From Botryotinia globosa (Eukaryota > Ascomycota > Leotiomycetes > Helotiales > Sclerotiniaceae), in NCBI GenBank assembly GCA_014898425.1, contig RCSZ01000015.1, positions 1,240,001 to 1,304,000 on the forward strand: DNA of 64,000 nucleotides, given 5' to 3'. The notes below the pieces were generated by a model that was not told where the DNA came from, made no database searches, and saw nothing but the letters and a program-made list of their open reading frames with translations. The position numbers were made by a program, and so were the translations under genes. Of this stretch, positions 19,037-30,546 are shown piece after piece (the stretch's first letter is position 1; every line of letters begins with the position of its first letter).

Positions 19037-20822
19037 ATCATTGGAATGTTAAGATGTCAACATGGACAATTGCATTTATGGGAGAAGGTCTGAATACTGA
19101 GTTAGTTACATTACATTGTGTTGTTGTTGTTGTTGTTGATTGGAATGATGACGACAAGACTTTAGTAGCGTCGTCCCACGATGAATTTGTTTTTCCGAAC
19201 AACACGATTTACTGGCTGACATATCTAGATAGCCATGGTAACAATCATTCCACTGTTAGTACATAGATTTTTACACTCGCTGGAAACATTACAACGAGAT
19301 CAAAGGGTACAAGATGTAAAATAGAGGTTCTAAACGCCTGGACCCTTGATAAGATCTTTAGCTATCTAACTCGGGTAACTAATTCTTCGATTCAAAAAGC
19401 GTCACGTCATTTCGAAAAGTATATAAAATATACATCCCCTAACTATAACTTATGTATTCTTCTTCTTAAAAGAGATAACTAACTAGATCATATGACTTCT
19501 GACTTCTATATCTTCAAATAGATACTATATTTATAATAACTCTTATATAATTATTAATATCATCATGAGGATGATAAAGATAATATAGTACTATGGTTTA
19601 TACTATTATAATATTACTTGAGGTTCTAAAAGCTGAAGCTACGATATATCTATACTCACTAGCGCTTGCGCTAGTGTGGTTGAATGACATCTGTCCCGAG
19701 AATAATATGTATAAAGAACTAGATACTCTTTGAGACTACTATTTTCTACTCTTTTATATATAATATAAGGTTTAAATTTCATAAAATATCATTGGAGATT
19801 ATTAAAAATACGATAATAACCTCATATAGCTCTATTCTCTATATTGATACTCTAAATATTAAAAGTTCTATTTGAGGTCTAGTACGTACTAGTTCAGATT
19901 AATTTCTTTTTAAAGTAATGATATCTTAGTTCTGAAAATTAGAAATGGATTCGAGTTTCTCGAATGAAGTTCTTTTAATCTTTTAATCTTTTAATTTTTT
20001 TTAACTTTTTCAACTTTTTCTATAAAAAAAAGAAGTTCAAAAAAAATAGATTTTCTAATATGAAAACAAAAAATCAAGACTAGAATATTAAAATTTCAAA
20101 TCGAGACTAAAGTATTAATATATTTAATAAAAATAAGACTCGAATATAAAAAATACTATTTAAGACTATATTAGTTATATTTGAGATATTTGAGATATGA
20201 ATACATGAAATCATACTGTATAAGGTTTTTATCATTAAAAATAATATACTAAAAGGAAATTAAAAACTAATACTTCATTCACTGTTATAATATTAAAATT
20301 AATTTATTAATTGATTTATAATTTTTTATAAGAATTAAATTAAAGTAATAGTTCTTTATGATTCCAAGAGAGAATTAATAGGAGTTTTATATAAATGTAG
20401 ACTTAAGTTAAAGGCCTCAATAGTTCATTTTAAGCGAAAGCAAAGACTAGATCTTTTAATAGTCCTTATATAAGAGCTATTCTCTTCGTACTTCGCTAGC
20501 TTATTAGACTGAATATATATCGACGACTAGATTCTACATTTAGATTCTATATTACTTATATTCTACTCGAGCTAATAGGTTTAATTTCATATGATGTTTG
20601 CTAAGTTATTTTTGTTGTTATTGATAGATTGATATTCAAACAAAATTCAACATTAAAATGAAAATGTAGTATAATGTAGTATATTTAAGAAATGCCTGAT
20701 CAAATCCTCCGACGGAGGTATTTCTTATGTCAGCATCGGAGGGTCGACGAAAGCTAGACTATTCTTCCTCGTCTTCCAAGCCTAGGGACGGCCTCGCGCC
20801 AGTTTATAGTAGCCCGTGATAC
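19037..20822. other. Intergenic, mostly AT-rich repeat relics
   Basis: The first 250 bp should be the ATP-grasp promoter; a (GTT)n-like run lies near 19118-19138. From about 19400 to 20700 it is AT-rich with no coding potential. A perfect hairpin, CACTAGCGCTTGCGCTAGTG, is at 19657-19676, and a dispersed-repeat copy is at 20424-20513. Near 20707-20755 CCTCCGACGGAGG and CATCGGAGG form small inverted words close to the HET gene's 3' end. Confidence 0.55.
20424..20513 (+). repeat. Dispersed repeat copy C
   Basis: Same orientation as 15936-16010. It shares TAAGCGAA, ATCTTTTAATAGT, TATATAAG and CGCTAGCTT-like words. Confidence 0.6.
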
Positions 20823-23196
20823 TTATCTCCAATCGTACCTGGTATTCGAGCTAGCTTTGACCTGGCCAGTGGCGAGTAATAGCTTCACAACAGCTTTGTG
20901 TCCCTTCTTAGCAGCCCACCATATTGGTGACTGATCGTTTAGGTTCCTACAATCAACTTCAACCTTGCCAGTGGCGAGTAATAGCTTCACAACAGCTTCG
21001 TGGCCATTCTTGGCAGCCCGATACAATGGCGTTTCACGGTAATTGTCTTTCGAGTCAGCTTGAACCTGGTCAGTAGCAAGTAATAGCTTCACAATAGCCT
21101 CATGCCCATGCTCAGCGGCAGATGCTAGTGGCGTCGAACCAAAATCATCCTTACAATCAACTTCAGCCTGGCCAGTAGCTAGTAATAATGTCACAACAGC
21201 CTCGTGCCCATTCATAGCAGCCCGAGACAATGGCGTTCGATGCGAGCTGTCTTTCGAATTAATTTCAACCTGCTCAGTCGCGAGTAGTAGCTCCACAGTA
21301 GCCTCGTTCCCGTCCGCAGACGCCCGCGATAGTAGCGACCTGTGCAAATCATCCACCAGTTCAGTGTCAGGCTGGCCAGTAGCGACTAACAATTTCACAA
21401 TAGCTTCATGTCTATTCTGAAGAGCAAGCAATAGCGGGGTATAACCACGCCGTCCATCTTCTATATCTGGATAAATTGTGTCAAGCAGCAGCTTGACTAT
21501 ATCTTCGTGACCTTTCGCAGCAGCGAATGCCAGTATTGTCCGACAGTATTCATTCTCCGGCTCGTGAGAAGACGGCGTTTTACCAACTACTGCCAAATAG
21601 TACTCATCTTGTGCTGCTATGAGCCTCTCATCTGCTTCTTTGTATTCCTTCAAATCATCCAATATCGCTATATCGTTCCACAATCTAGTCGCTTTCTCTA
21701 AATATCCTACCCTCTCTGCTTTTGAAAACATTGACGCTTGACTAAACGTCTTTGTTAAGGTCTTATGTTCTCTTTTATCTTGGGAATTTCTGTAGGAATT
21801 CCCCCAGTCCCACACAAGCAACAAATTCCGCACTAATCTTATCTTTGATTGGGAAACTTGGGGCCAATCAACAGGACTTGTCCCGTAAAAAGCAGGTGGA
21901 TTTACCTTATTTAAAGGAGTTGCTGCGATCACGACAACGGCAAAGTGATCCTTACATAGCCTGATTATCGATGGCTTTGAAGCTCCATATAGAAGGCAGA
22001 TGATATCCCGCGTTCGGATGGGATTTGCCGACGCCTGAACGGTCCATTCTAACGTATCGCCAAAGCCCCGAACCATACGTCCAACGTCGATAGTCACATG
22101 CTGTCTATCGTCCCTTTTTACCGAGGATACCCGGCCCAAGATGACGCCTTTGCATTGTATCACCACTCTCTCGCTAGAAGTCTTCACGGATACATATTTA
22201 CCGAGTATGAATTGGACAACTTGCTGGAATATATCTTCCCAGGAAATCTCGTAATTGGGCTGCAAGCCAGCCTTTTCAGGGTCGTCAGAGCACATACCAA
22301 GTAAAGCATAAACCTTGTCGCGACGATCAGTGGCTTGGCGAGTATGGAACATATCTATCAATTCAGCTAAAGATCGAATCTCTAACGAGAACCTTTCCGG
22401 CAGATTTGCTCTGAGTTTGGCTCGGAGACCAGCCCGCTCTATTATGTCAACAACTGAAGGAAGAGTCTGCAGCCCCGGAAAATGCTTATAGGGGAGCTCT
22501 AGGAATTTCACTCCCATACAGAATGCATATCCGTCAATAGTTTTAGATCCACACATGATTATGATATGTCGAGCTGCGGCAACCTCCTGAAGCACCTGAA
22601 GTGATTATATCAATATCTTCTAGCAATTATGGCGAAGATATGTTTCTTACCCAGATACGTTGAAACCATGGATTATGAAGCAGTTTTATTAACTTTTTCG
22701 GCTTTAACATTTCTCTCCGAATCTCCGAATTCTCTGTATACTCCTCATCAACAGCAAGCTGTATGCCCTCGAGCGCACCCTTCACCTCTTCTATTTCCTC
22801 TCCAAGCCAAACTATTACACGATTTGCGCTACTATAGATCTTTGCCATAAGCTGAACTTGTTGTGTCCGTTCCCCATTGTTATTTTGATCAATACAGATA
22901 GCATCGATCCATATGATTCGTTCGAAAGAGTGATCTCGAAGATGTAGTAGCGCGGCATATAGGTTCACGGTAACTTGAAACTGCTTCTTGTCTACAGAAA
23001 TAAGCAGAGAGTTGTTTAGATCACCCCATACATAAGATAGCGCCTCATACAAGTGGGTTCGTGAAGTTGATCTTCGTAGAGAATAGTTTTGAAGCTCGCA
23101 ACGTAAAGGTGCAGCCTCATCTTCACTTGGTAATAACCGAAGCAGGCGAATGTTCTCACCGTCTGCAGGCAGCAATGAATATGGGTAGGAAGACAT
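20823..23196 (-). CDS. HET-domain protein with C-terminal ankyrin repeats
   Basis: Two exons (23196..22651, 22595..20823) give 772 aa. The 55-nt intron restores NPWFQRIW|VLQEVAAAR, the classic HET-domain block. Other HET signatures are YEALSYVWGD, IIWIDAICIDQNNNGERTQQ, RVIVWLG and, further on, RQATDRRDKVYALLGM. HET domains in NLR-like proteins trigger cell death in heterokaryon incompatibility and possibly other non-self responses. Residues about 540-770 are roughly seven ankyrin repeats of about 33 aa with very similar units (GHEAVVKLLLATGQ). No NACHT or NB-ARC P-loop lies between the two parts. The near-identical repeats suggest recent duplication or exchange, as in fungal NLR repeat domains. 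The gene lies between AT-rich transposon tracts. The ligand or partner is unknown. Confidence 0.85.
20860..21480 (-). repeat. Ankyrin-encoding repeat units of about 99-102 bp
   Basis: Within the HET gene, successive units share blocks such as TGGCCAGTGGCGAGTAATAG and CTTCACAACAGC (plus-strand reading). Nucleotide similarity between units is much higher than ankyrin structure alone requires. Confidence 0.7.
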
Positions 23197-23518
23197 AGCA
23201 GATGATATTGAAGAGCAAATATCAACATAAGACTGTTCTCATGGATGGTCATGGGGCGAGAGGCTGGTAGAGTGATCTTAAAGGTAGAGTTGCTTACTCG
23301 TAAGCGCGGCGTCGTCAGCAGCACGTGAAATTTCCTCGCAGCTGACCAGGTTGCGTGTGTGTGATAACGAAATATGGTATTTAGGCTATATTCCATGATA
23401 TGCTAGCAATCGGAATAAGAGACTATCCCATATAGCAAATACATGACGTGTGCAGTGCACACAGAGCCTGAAACTCGGAGGGCTCGGGGGCGGTTGGGCG
23501 CGCTTTGTGTATCCCTCT
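23197..23518. other. HET gene promoter region
   Basis: Upstream flank of the HET-ankyrin gene, of ordinary base composition, ending at the MITE-like element. The 23460-23510 part is G-rich. No gene is seen. Confidence 0.5.
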
Positions 23519-23769
23519 CAATTCGCAGGCGAAAAAAACAGGCGGAAATTGATAATTTGAATCTCTATCGAATCTTTTAATTCAATTAGATAGAAAATCA
23601 TTCACAAATGATTTATATAAATTCAAAAAAGTGAAAAGAAATAGAAGCTTCTTATCATTTAGATAGTATTCCGAGATTTAATTTTGTATAATTTTGAACG
23701 GAAACAATTGAATTGTAAAACATGTCGTAGAAATGGTCGAATTCCGTCCGTTTTTCCTCCTGCGAATAG
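23519..23769. mobile_element. 251-bp MITE-like element with 5-bp target duplication
   Basis: The ends are imperfect inverted repeats of about 30 bp: left CAATTCGCAGGCGAAAAAAA from 23519, right (reverse strand) CTATTCGCAGGAGGAAAAAC from 23769. CCTCT flanks both sides (23514-23518 and 23770-23774), consistent with a 5-bp target-site duplication. The inside is AT-rich and non-coding. Confidence 0.65.
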
Positions 23770-23963
23770 CCTCTGTCCCCCTCGCTGGTGCTATCCTCGA
23801 TTAGATCACATGATTGGGAATCATTTGACTTTTGAACATATAATTATTATATAATCGAAGTTATCTCACTTTTAAATTCTCTTCATCAATAAAATATATT
23901 TCATTGAATTCTAAATAATATCTTGATCTTTTTGGTAATGTTGTGGCTTATTAATGATCAAGT

Positions 23964-24113
23964 TGTCACGGCGCCAACTACATTGCCTTCGTGCCTTAGG
24001 CACGAACCCTTAGCATGCCCTTAGCATGCCCTACTTCCTATAATAGGGCCTCAACCTTTTATAGCATTTAGAATCCTTATAATATAATATAAGTTTTTAC
24101 TTATATTTTAACA
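23964..24113 (+). repeat. 5' long terminal repeat
   Basis: 150 bp, beginning TGTCACGGCGCC and ending ATTTTAACA. It contains a perfect stem-loop, TTCGTGCCTTAGGCACGAA (23988-24006), and a tandem CCCTTAGCATG pair. Its first half keeps C and G where the other LTR has T and A. Confidence 0.93.
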
Positions 24114-27100
24114 ATTTATATTATTTATTTAGAAGTTATTATAATTTCATTTTAAAAATATTTATTTAAATTGTATTCCAATTACTTTAATTATTCTAAT
24201 TTTATTGAAGTTATAATTCGATTATATTGATTAAATCTATTATTGATTTATTGTAAATAATTTTGTTATTTTTTAGTAAAGTTATTCGATTATATTAAAA
24301 TATATTTATATTAATCTACTATTAAGAATTCTACAAGGATATTTTATAATTATAAAAGTATTTTAGAAATGGTTAATTAAATAGCTGTATCTAGTTTACT
24401 TCTACAATTCCTTTTTTTGAATTACATTATTAATTTTATTAAAGCTAATATTTCTTTATTTACAGATTTATTTTATAATTCGAATATTATATATTTCGCA
24501 ATTATTTAAATTATATTTATTTCAATCGAAACGATTATAACTTTATTATAAGAATAAATTGTTGTAATATATATTCAAATTAATAAAGTTTAATTATGGA
24601 TTATCGAATTGCAAGATATAATTGAGATATTAAAAATTGCTGTTTGTAATAACTTAGGAGTTTTATTTTGTTAAAGATATTTTACTTTTTCTAAAAAGTT
24701 TAATAATAATAAATAAAATATTGTAAAACATTAGAATTAGTATATAATGTTTTGTAATATAATCAATTATTATTTAATTATAGATTACAAAAACAAGTTA
24801 GAATTTCAATAGATTATATTCCTTGCCAATTTATTTTTTGATTTGGTTTATACAAACAATCAAATATATTTCGATATGATTATAAATAATTTATATAACT
24901 TTGATTTTTGGTTTTTTAAATAATATATTATAATAAGTATTTGAGATAAATTGAATAAATAATATCAAATCTTTGATTTTTTATAAAAGGTTTTTATAAA
25001 TTACAATAAATATAAGATAAAGAAGATTTCATTTAGTAATTTCATTATTAAATTTAAATAATTTGTTATCAAATATAGAAAAACTATTGAATAATAAATC
25101 GTTAACTTCAAACTCAAGGTTTTATAAAAATTGATTGATATTTTAATTAATTGCTTTAATAAATTCTTTATTATTGATATTAATATATAAATAATTTAAT
25201 AATAAAATGTTTATAATAATTTAAAAAAAAAAACTTATTTTGATAATTAATAAAAAAGTTAGGGTATTAATTTCAATTATAATCAATTGAAATATTACAA
25301 TAGAAAGTTAATTTTAATTATAGTTTTTTTTATATCAAAATTATTTAGTGATTTTATATAACTAAATATTATTCGATAAGATCAATACTCCCTACTCTGT
25401 TATACTCGAGAGTAATATTTTAATTTTAATCTTTGTTTTTATTGTAAAAAATTAGATTATATTAAAAACAATTATAATAAAAAACAAATCAATAATATAA
25501 AGTATAATATCAATACTAATATAGGATATAATCTTTATATTAATTATTCCTCTACAGTTAATCAATATTAGAGCTCTAGATTTTATTATAATATTATTAA
25601 TTCTTTATATCAAAACCTGTTCTTATTTATTAATTGTTTTTCATCCATTAATTGTTTTCTAATTATATTATTATATTATATTTCATCAATTTCTTTTAGT
25701 TTTATTTAAAAGTTTAATTTGAAAGAGTATATTGAAGGATTTGTTTATTTAAAAAAAAATAAAAGCTTTATTTTCTAGTTCGATATATTAAAAAATTAAT
25801 TTTGGTTTATAATTGCAAATCAAAATTCTCTATAGAAAATTTATTTTTATAAATTAAAAGATTAATTATGTTTAGGGATTCTTTATATCTTAGAATAATA
25901 AATAACAAATTTCTTAAAATTTCAATAAAAATTTTCTTTATATTTAATATAATCATTCTATTTATTAGTTTTATAGATAATAGAGTTGTAGGCTATGACT
26001 TTATTAATAAAGAAATTATTTTCAAACTTTAAATATTTATATACCTTTTTCTTTATATTTATTATTTATTTCTAATTAATAAGAAGCCTTTCAATATTCT
26101 TTTTTGATATATATTTCTGGATATATGAATTAATAATCACTAGGAGATTGATTTGTTTTATATTATTATCCTATCAATTATAGATCTATTAATCCTCAGT
26201 CTTTTCTGACTTCAATATTATAACCCTATTATCGATTAATTAGTAATAACACTTAAATTTATATTTATATATTATTTAAGATATTATTATTCTATTAATA
26301 TTATAGCAATTATTGTTTTCGATATATTTGATAATTATAAAATAATTTTATTAAAAAATAATAAAATTATAATTAATCCTAAATTATCCCTATAAAAGCT
26401 TATTCTGAGATTAGCTTTTATAAAAGATATTATTAATAAAAGCTTTGAAATTAAATCTTTATTACCCCGAAATTAATTAGCAATTCTCAAATCTATCAAG
26501 GCTTTGGATATCTAAAAAAATCTTAATATTATCAATCTTAAAAACAATGAAAACAAAAACCTCTATTATATTTATTATATCAATAATAAAGCAAATATTC
26601 AAACTAAAATAATCCTTAATTATTTATTTTTGAAATTAGCTTTAATTCGATTTATTATTAATTTCAGAAAATATAAAAAACTATTATAAAATCAAAACAT
26701 TTTATCTTTATTATTATTATCATTATTAAATCTCTTAAGCAAATTACTTAATACTATATAAAATATTTATTTCGAAATATAAAATATAAAGTTTTTTATA
26801 ATTAATAATTTTATATAATTTTGTAAAAACAATAATATTTATATTATAAAAATATTCTAAAATAAATTAAATAAGGTTTACAATTTACACTATATAATAA
26901 TCAAGAATTTTATTCAATTATATCAAAATTTAATAAATAATAATATCAATAAATTTATAGAAAAAATAAATTAATCTATTCCTTCTATATTAAAGATTTA
27001 AAATAAACTATTTCTCTAGCTTTATAATCTATATTCAAAATTCCTATTCTTTTTTATTAATAAACTTTTATTACAACATTTATAGAATTACAAAATTAAG

Positions 27101-27334
27101 ATTATATTAAACAAAAAATCATTATATAACAAAAGCCATTCAATATTCTTAACTAAATTTCAAATTGTTTGCAAATAACTTAATAACAATCTAAATAAAA
27201 GATTTATTTAGAAATCTTGTTTCTAATCGATTACTCTATTTCTTTTAATTATTAAATCAAAAAAAAAGCATTTGAATTTATCAAAATTATCAGAATCTAA
27301 ATAATATTATTATCAAAAATTGATACTCTTTACT

Positions 27335-27640
27335 ATTAATTAAAGAAACCCTCGATATTTTATATTATACTAAAATCTATATTAAATTTAATATTATTAT
27401 TATTTTCAATAAATTATAAATTATAGAAAATTATAAATAGAAAACTATTTTTATTATTTGTTTTAATTTATTCGAATTATTAATAATACTTTTCAAATTC
27501 TACAATATATCAACCTTGTTTTAAAATTATATCAATTATATTCTCTTCAATCTTCTAAATAAAACTTATACAATATATTTAAATAATATTTTGATTTATT
27601 CCAAAAATATTACAAATTATAAAGGATATATTTACAAGAT
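27335..27640 (+). pseudogene. Reverse transcriptase relic
   Basis: One frame still reads LIKETLDILYYTKIY, then a degraded palm region. The catalytic Y-x-D-D box appears as Y-L-N-N followed by IFIYS-like residues, i.e. both aspartate codons are changed G to A. Several in-frame stops sit where tryptophan or arginine codons are expected. Confidence 0.75.
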
Positions 27641-28122
27641 TATTTAATAATTAATCGATATTAGATTACAAATTGATATTAATAAATACAAGTTTGAAAT
27701 AAAAAGAATCAAATATTTTAATTTAATTATTATTTTAGAAAATATAAAAATAAATTTAGAGAAAATCGATATTATATTCAATTAGAAATTATTAATTAAA
27801 CTCAAAAACCTCTAGTATTTCCTTAAATTTGTTAATTTTTATTAACATTTTATTTACAATTTTTCCAAAATTATAAAATCCCTCAATCACTTTTTAAAAA
27901 AAAAAGAAAATATAAAATTAAGATTTTAAATAAAAAAATGCTTTTACAATACTAAAAAATATTTTCTTTTTTATTTCAATTCTTATTATATTTAATTATT
28001 ATTATTATATAATAATCAAAACTAATACTTCCAATTAAATCACAAATAATATCCTTTTGTAATATAATAATAATAAAAATCTATACCCTATAATATACTT
28101 CTCATTAAAATATAATATTACT

Positions 28123-28395
28123 AAATACAATTATAAAATCTATAATAAAAAACTTTTAACAATTATAAAATCATTAAAAAAATAAAAATCAGAATTATAT
28201 AATATTCAAAAACCATTCGAAATCATTATTGATTATAAAAACTTTGAATACTTTATATCAACAAAAATATTGAATTAATAATAAATTAAATAAACTAAAT
28301 TCTTATCAAAATTCAATTTCCATATTATATATCAATTTAATTATAAAATTATTTATTCTAACATTTTAAATTACAAAACTAAAAATTACTTAATA
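28123..28395 (+). pseudogene. Retrotransposon RNase H relic
   Basis: The readable pattern YNYKIYNKKLLTIIKSLKK, then KPFEIIIDYKNFEYFISTK, matches the gypsy RNase H region. Stops replace expected Trp and Gln codons, as RIP would produce. Confidence 0.8.
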
Positions 28396-29035
28396 TATAC
28401 CAATTTTAATAATAACTAAATCAAAAACCACTTACAAACAATTCTTTTAAAATAAATATTTAATACTATTATATTTAAGAATATTATTTAATAAATAAAC
28501 AATAATTTAAACCTAATTATAACCCCAATAAATATAATTATTCTTAATATTAATAAACCAATTAACAATTTTATTAATAAAATATATAAATTATTCAAAT
28601 TAATTACAATTATATATACAACACTTCAAAACCCTTTTGTTTACTATTAATTACTAAATATTCAAAAGAATTTTTAGATAACCTTATAAGATTATAAATT
28701 AATTAATAATAAAATCTTCTATTATAATCACCTTTTTATTTTTCCCTCTATCAAACTTCATATATAAATCATATACCACATATATTCAATTAAATTAACC
28801 AAATATTCAAATTATATTAAAACTATCAATCTTATCTTTTATATATATTAATAATTTAATATATCTAAAAAAATCGAAATATTTATATAAACTTACCAAT
28901 TCTATTTTTACATTAAAACTTTTCACCTCATTACACCTAAATTCCTTGAACTCTTACCAATACCATTCTATTCTTAATCAAATATCTTTATCAACTATAT
29001 CACATCATTATTAATTAATAAACATTATAAAAAGA

Positions 29036-29470
29036 AATATTAATATATTATTACAATTATTTATCATCTAACCAAAATACAACACTTTATACTAATAATA
29101 AAACTATTTATAAAAAAGCTCATAAATCGATTTATCGAAAAGATATATTATCTATATAATATTCCCAATAATATTATATTCAATAAAAACTTCTAATTTA
29201 TTTCTAAATTCTAAAAATATCTATCCAAATATTTATCAATCACTTTGAAATAATCTTCCTTATTTCATCCTAAATCTAATAATTAAACAAAAAGAATTAA
29301 TATTATAATAAAATAATATCTTTACACCTTTATAAACTTTTATTAAAATAATTAGCCCAATTAACTTTTATTTACAAAATTTATATTGAACAATACTATA
29401 TCAGAAACCACTAGTGTATCCCCATTCTTCACTAATTATAATTATTACCTATACCTTGAAATTGAATTAT
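29036..29470 (+). pseudogene. Retrotransposon integrase relic
   Basis: The frame shows an integrase core, including IEKIYYLYNIPNNIIFNK, then FISKF, SITLK and FHPKSNN, and later FTKFILNNTISETTSVSPFF. Multiple stops and Asp-to-Asn changes mark it as dead. Confidence 0.78.
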
Positions 29471-29940
29471 TTATATTAATTTTATTAAATCTATTATACT
29501 AAAAAAAACAAGAGTTTTTTAAAACCAATAAGATTACAAATAGATTTAATCTTATTTTAATTAAGCTTAAAGCATTTACAATCCAATCAATTCAAAAATA
29601 TAAAAACTATATTAACAAAATCCAAATTAATATTTCTTTTTACAAAAAAAATAATAAAATATAAATTAATATAAAAAATATAAAAATCAATTATTTAATA
29701 AAAAAAGATAATAATAAATAGAATAATTCTTACAAAGTTTTTAAAATTTATAAATAGATTTATTTATTATAATTTCCAGCTAATTTCAAGATTTTTCTAA
29801 TATTCTATAACTTACTATTTCGATTGTTCTATTATTTGCCAGGATTATTAAGCTAAGATATTATCAATATTATTAAATCATATAAAAATCAAAATCAAAT
29901 TTTTAAAAAAGATAACAAAATATACAAAAAGATCGAACAA

Positions 29941-30055
29941 TAGAAATTTAAGGAGATTTTTGATTATTATAACAAATATAGTTTCTATTATTATATCAAA
30001 TAAAAGCATCACCCATTATTATAACAATCAATTGAAAACTTTTGAGATTAAAAGA
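29941..30055 (+). pseudogene. Chromodomain relic at polyprotein C-terminus
   Basis: The frame reads a stop, then KFKEIFDYYNKYSFYYYIK, another stop, then KHHPLL. This matches the W-E-x-E-x-I-L-D...Y-x-V-K-W-K...P pattern of retrotransposon chromodomains, with both Trp positions turned to stops. In live elements this domain guides insertion to marked chromatin. Confidence 0.68.
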
Positions 30056-30391
30056 AAATAATTATTATATTTCATTTAATACATTTAAACAAACCAGACC
30101 CGCTTATATAAATTGAATTCAAAAAGCCTGCTACCTCAAATATTATTATACTAAAAATAATTTTTAAATAAGAACTAAATAAACCAAAGAAAATTTATCA
30201 ATTGATTATTATCTTAAAAACAATTCGCTTTAATTTTATAATAAAAATTAGATTATTTTAGTATTATTTCAAAGGGTTTTGGATTTTTATTTAATCAATA
30301 TTGAATCGATTCCCTATAACTTTATCATTTTTTAACAAAATTATCTATACCTTAACTTGCTTGGAATAAATAAACTCTAAGAGAAGGGTAT

Positions 30392-30541
30392 TATTACAAC
30401 GCCAACTACATTGCCTTTATACCTTAGATATAAATTCTTAATATACCCTTAATGTACCCTACTTCCTATAATAGGGCCTCAACCTTTCATAGCACTTAGA
30501 ATCCTTATGATATAATATAAGTCTTTACCCATACCTTGACA
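30392..30541 (+). repeat. 3' long terminal repeat
   Basis: 150 bp, beginning TATTACAACGCC and ending CATACCTTGACA. It pairs base for base with 23964-24113. Its first half is C-to-T and G-to-A mutated; its second half keeps the C and G that the 5' copy lost. Confidence 0.93.
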
Positions 30542-30546
30542 CAAGT

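Larger units (their letters stand above)
23964..30541 (+). mobile_element. Ty3/gypsy LTR retrotransposon with chromodomain, RIP-inactivated
   Basis: A structurally complete 6,578-bp element. The two 150-bp LTRs align without gaps. A perfect 5-bp duplication, CAAGT, flanks it (23959-23963 and 30542-30546). A purine-rich run (AAGAGAAGGG, 30379-30388) sits just before the 3' LTR, as a polypurine tract should. The interior is very AT-rich. On the plus strand, relics of reverse transcriptase (about 27335), RNase H (28123), integrase (29036) and a chromodomain (29941) appear in that order. This order defines Ty3/gypsy chromodomain elements. All are broken by many stops that C-to-T or G-to-A changes explain. 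Gag and protease were not recognised in the first 3 kb. The element cannot encode a working protein. Confidence 0.93.
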
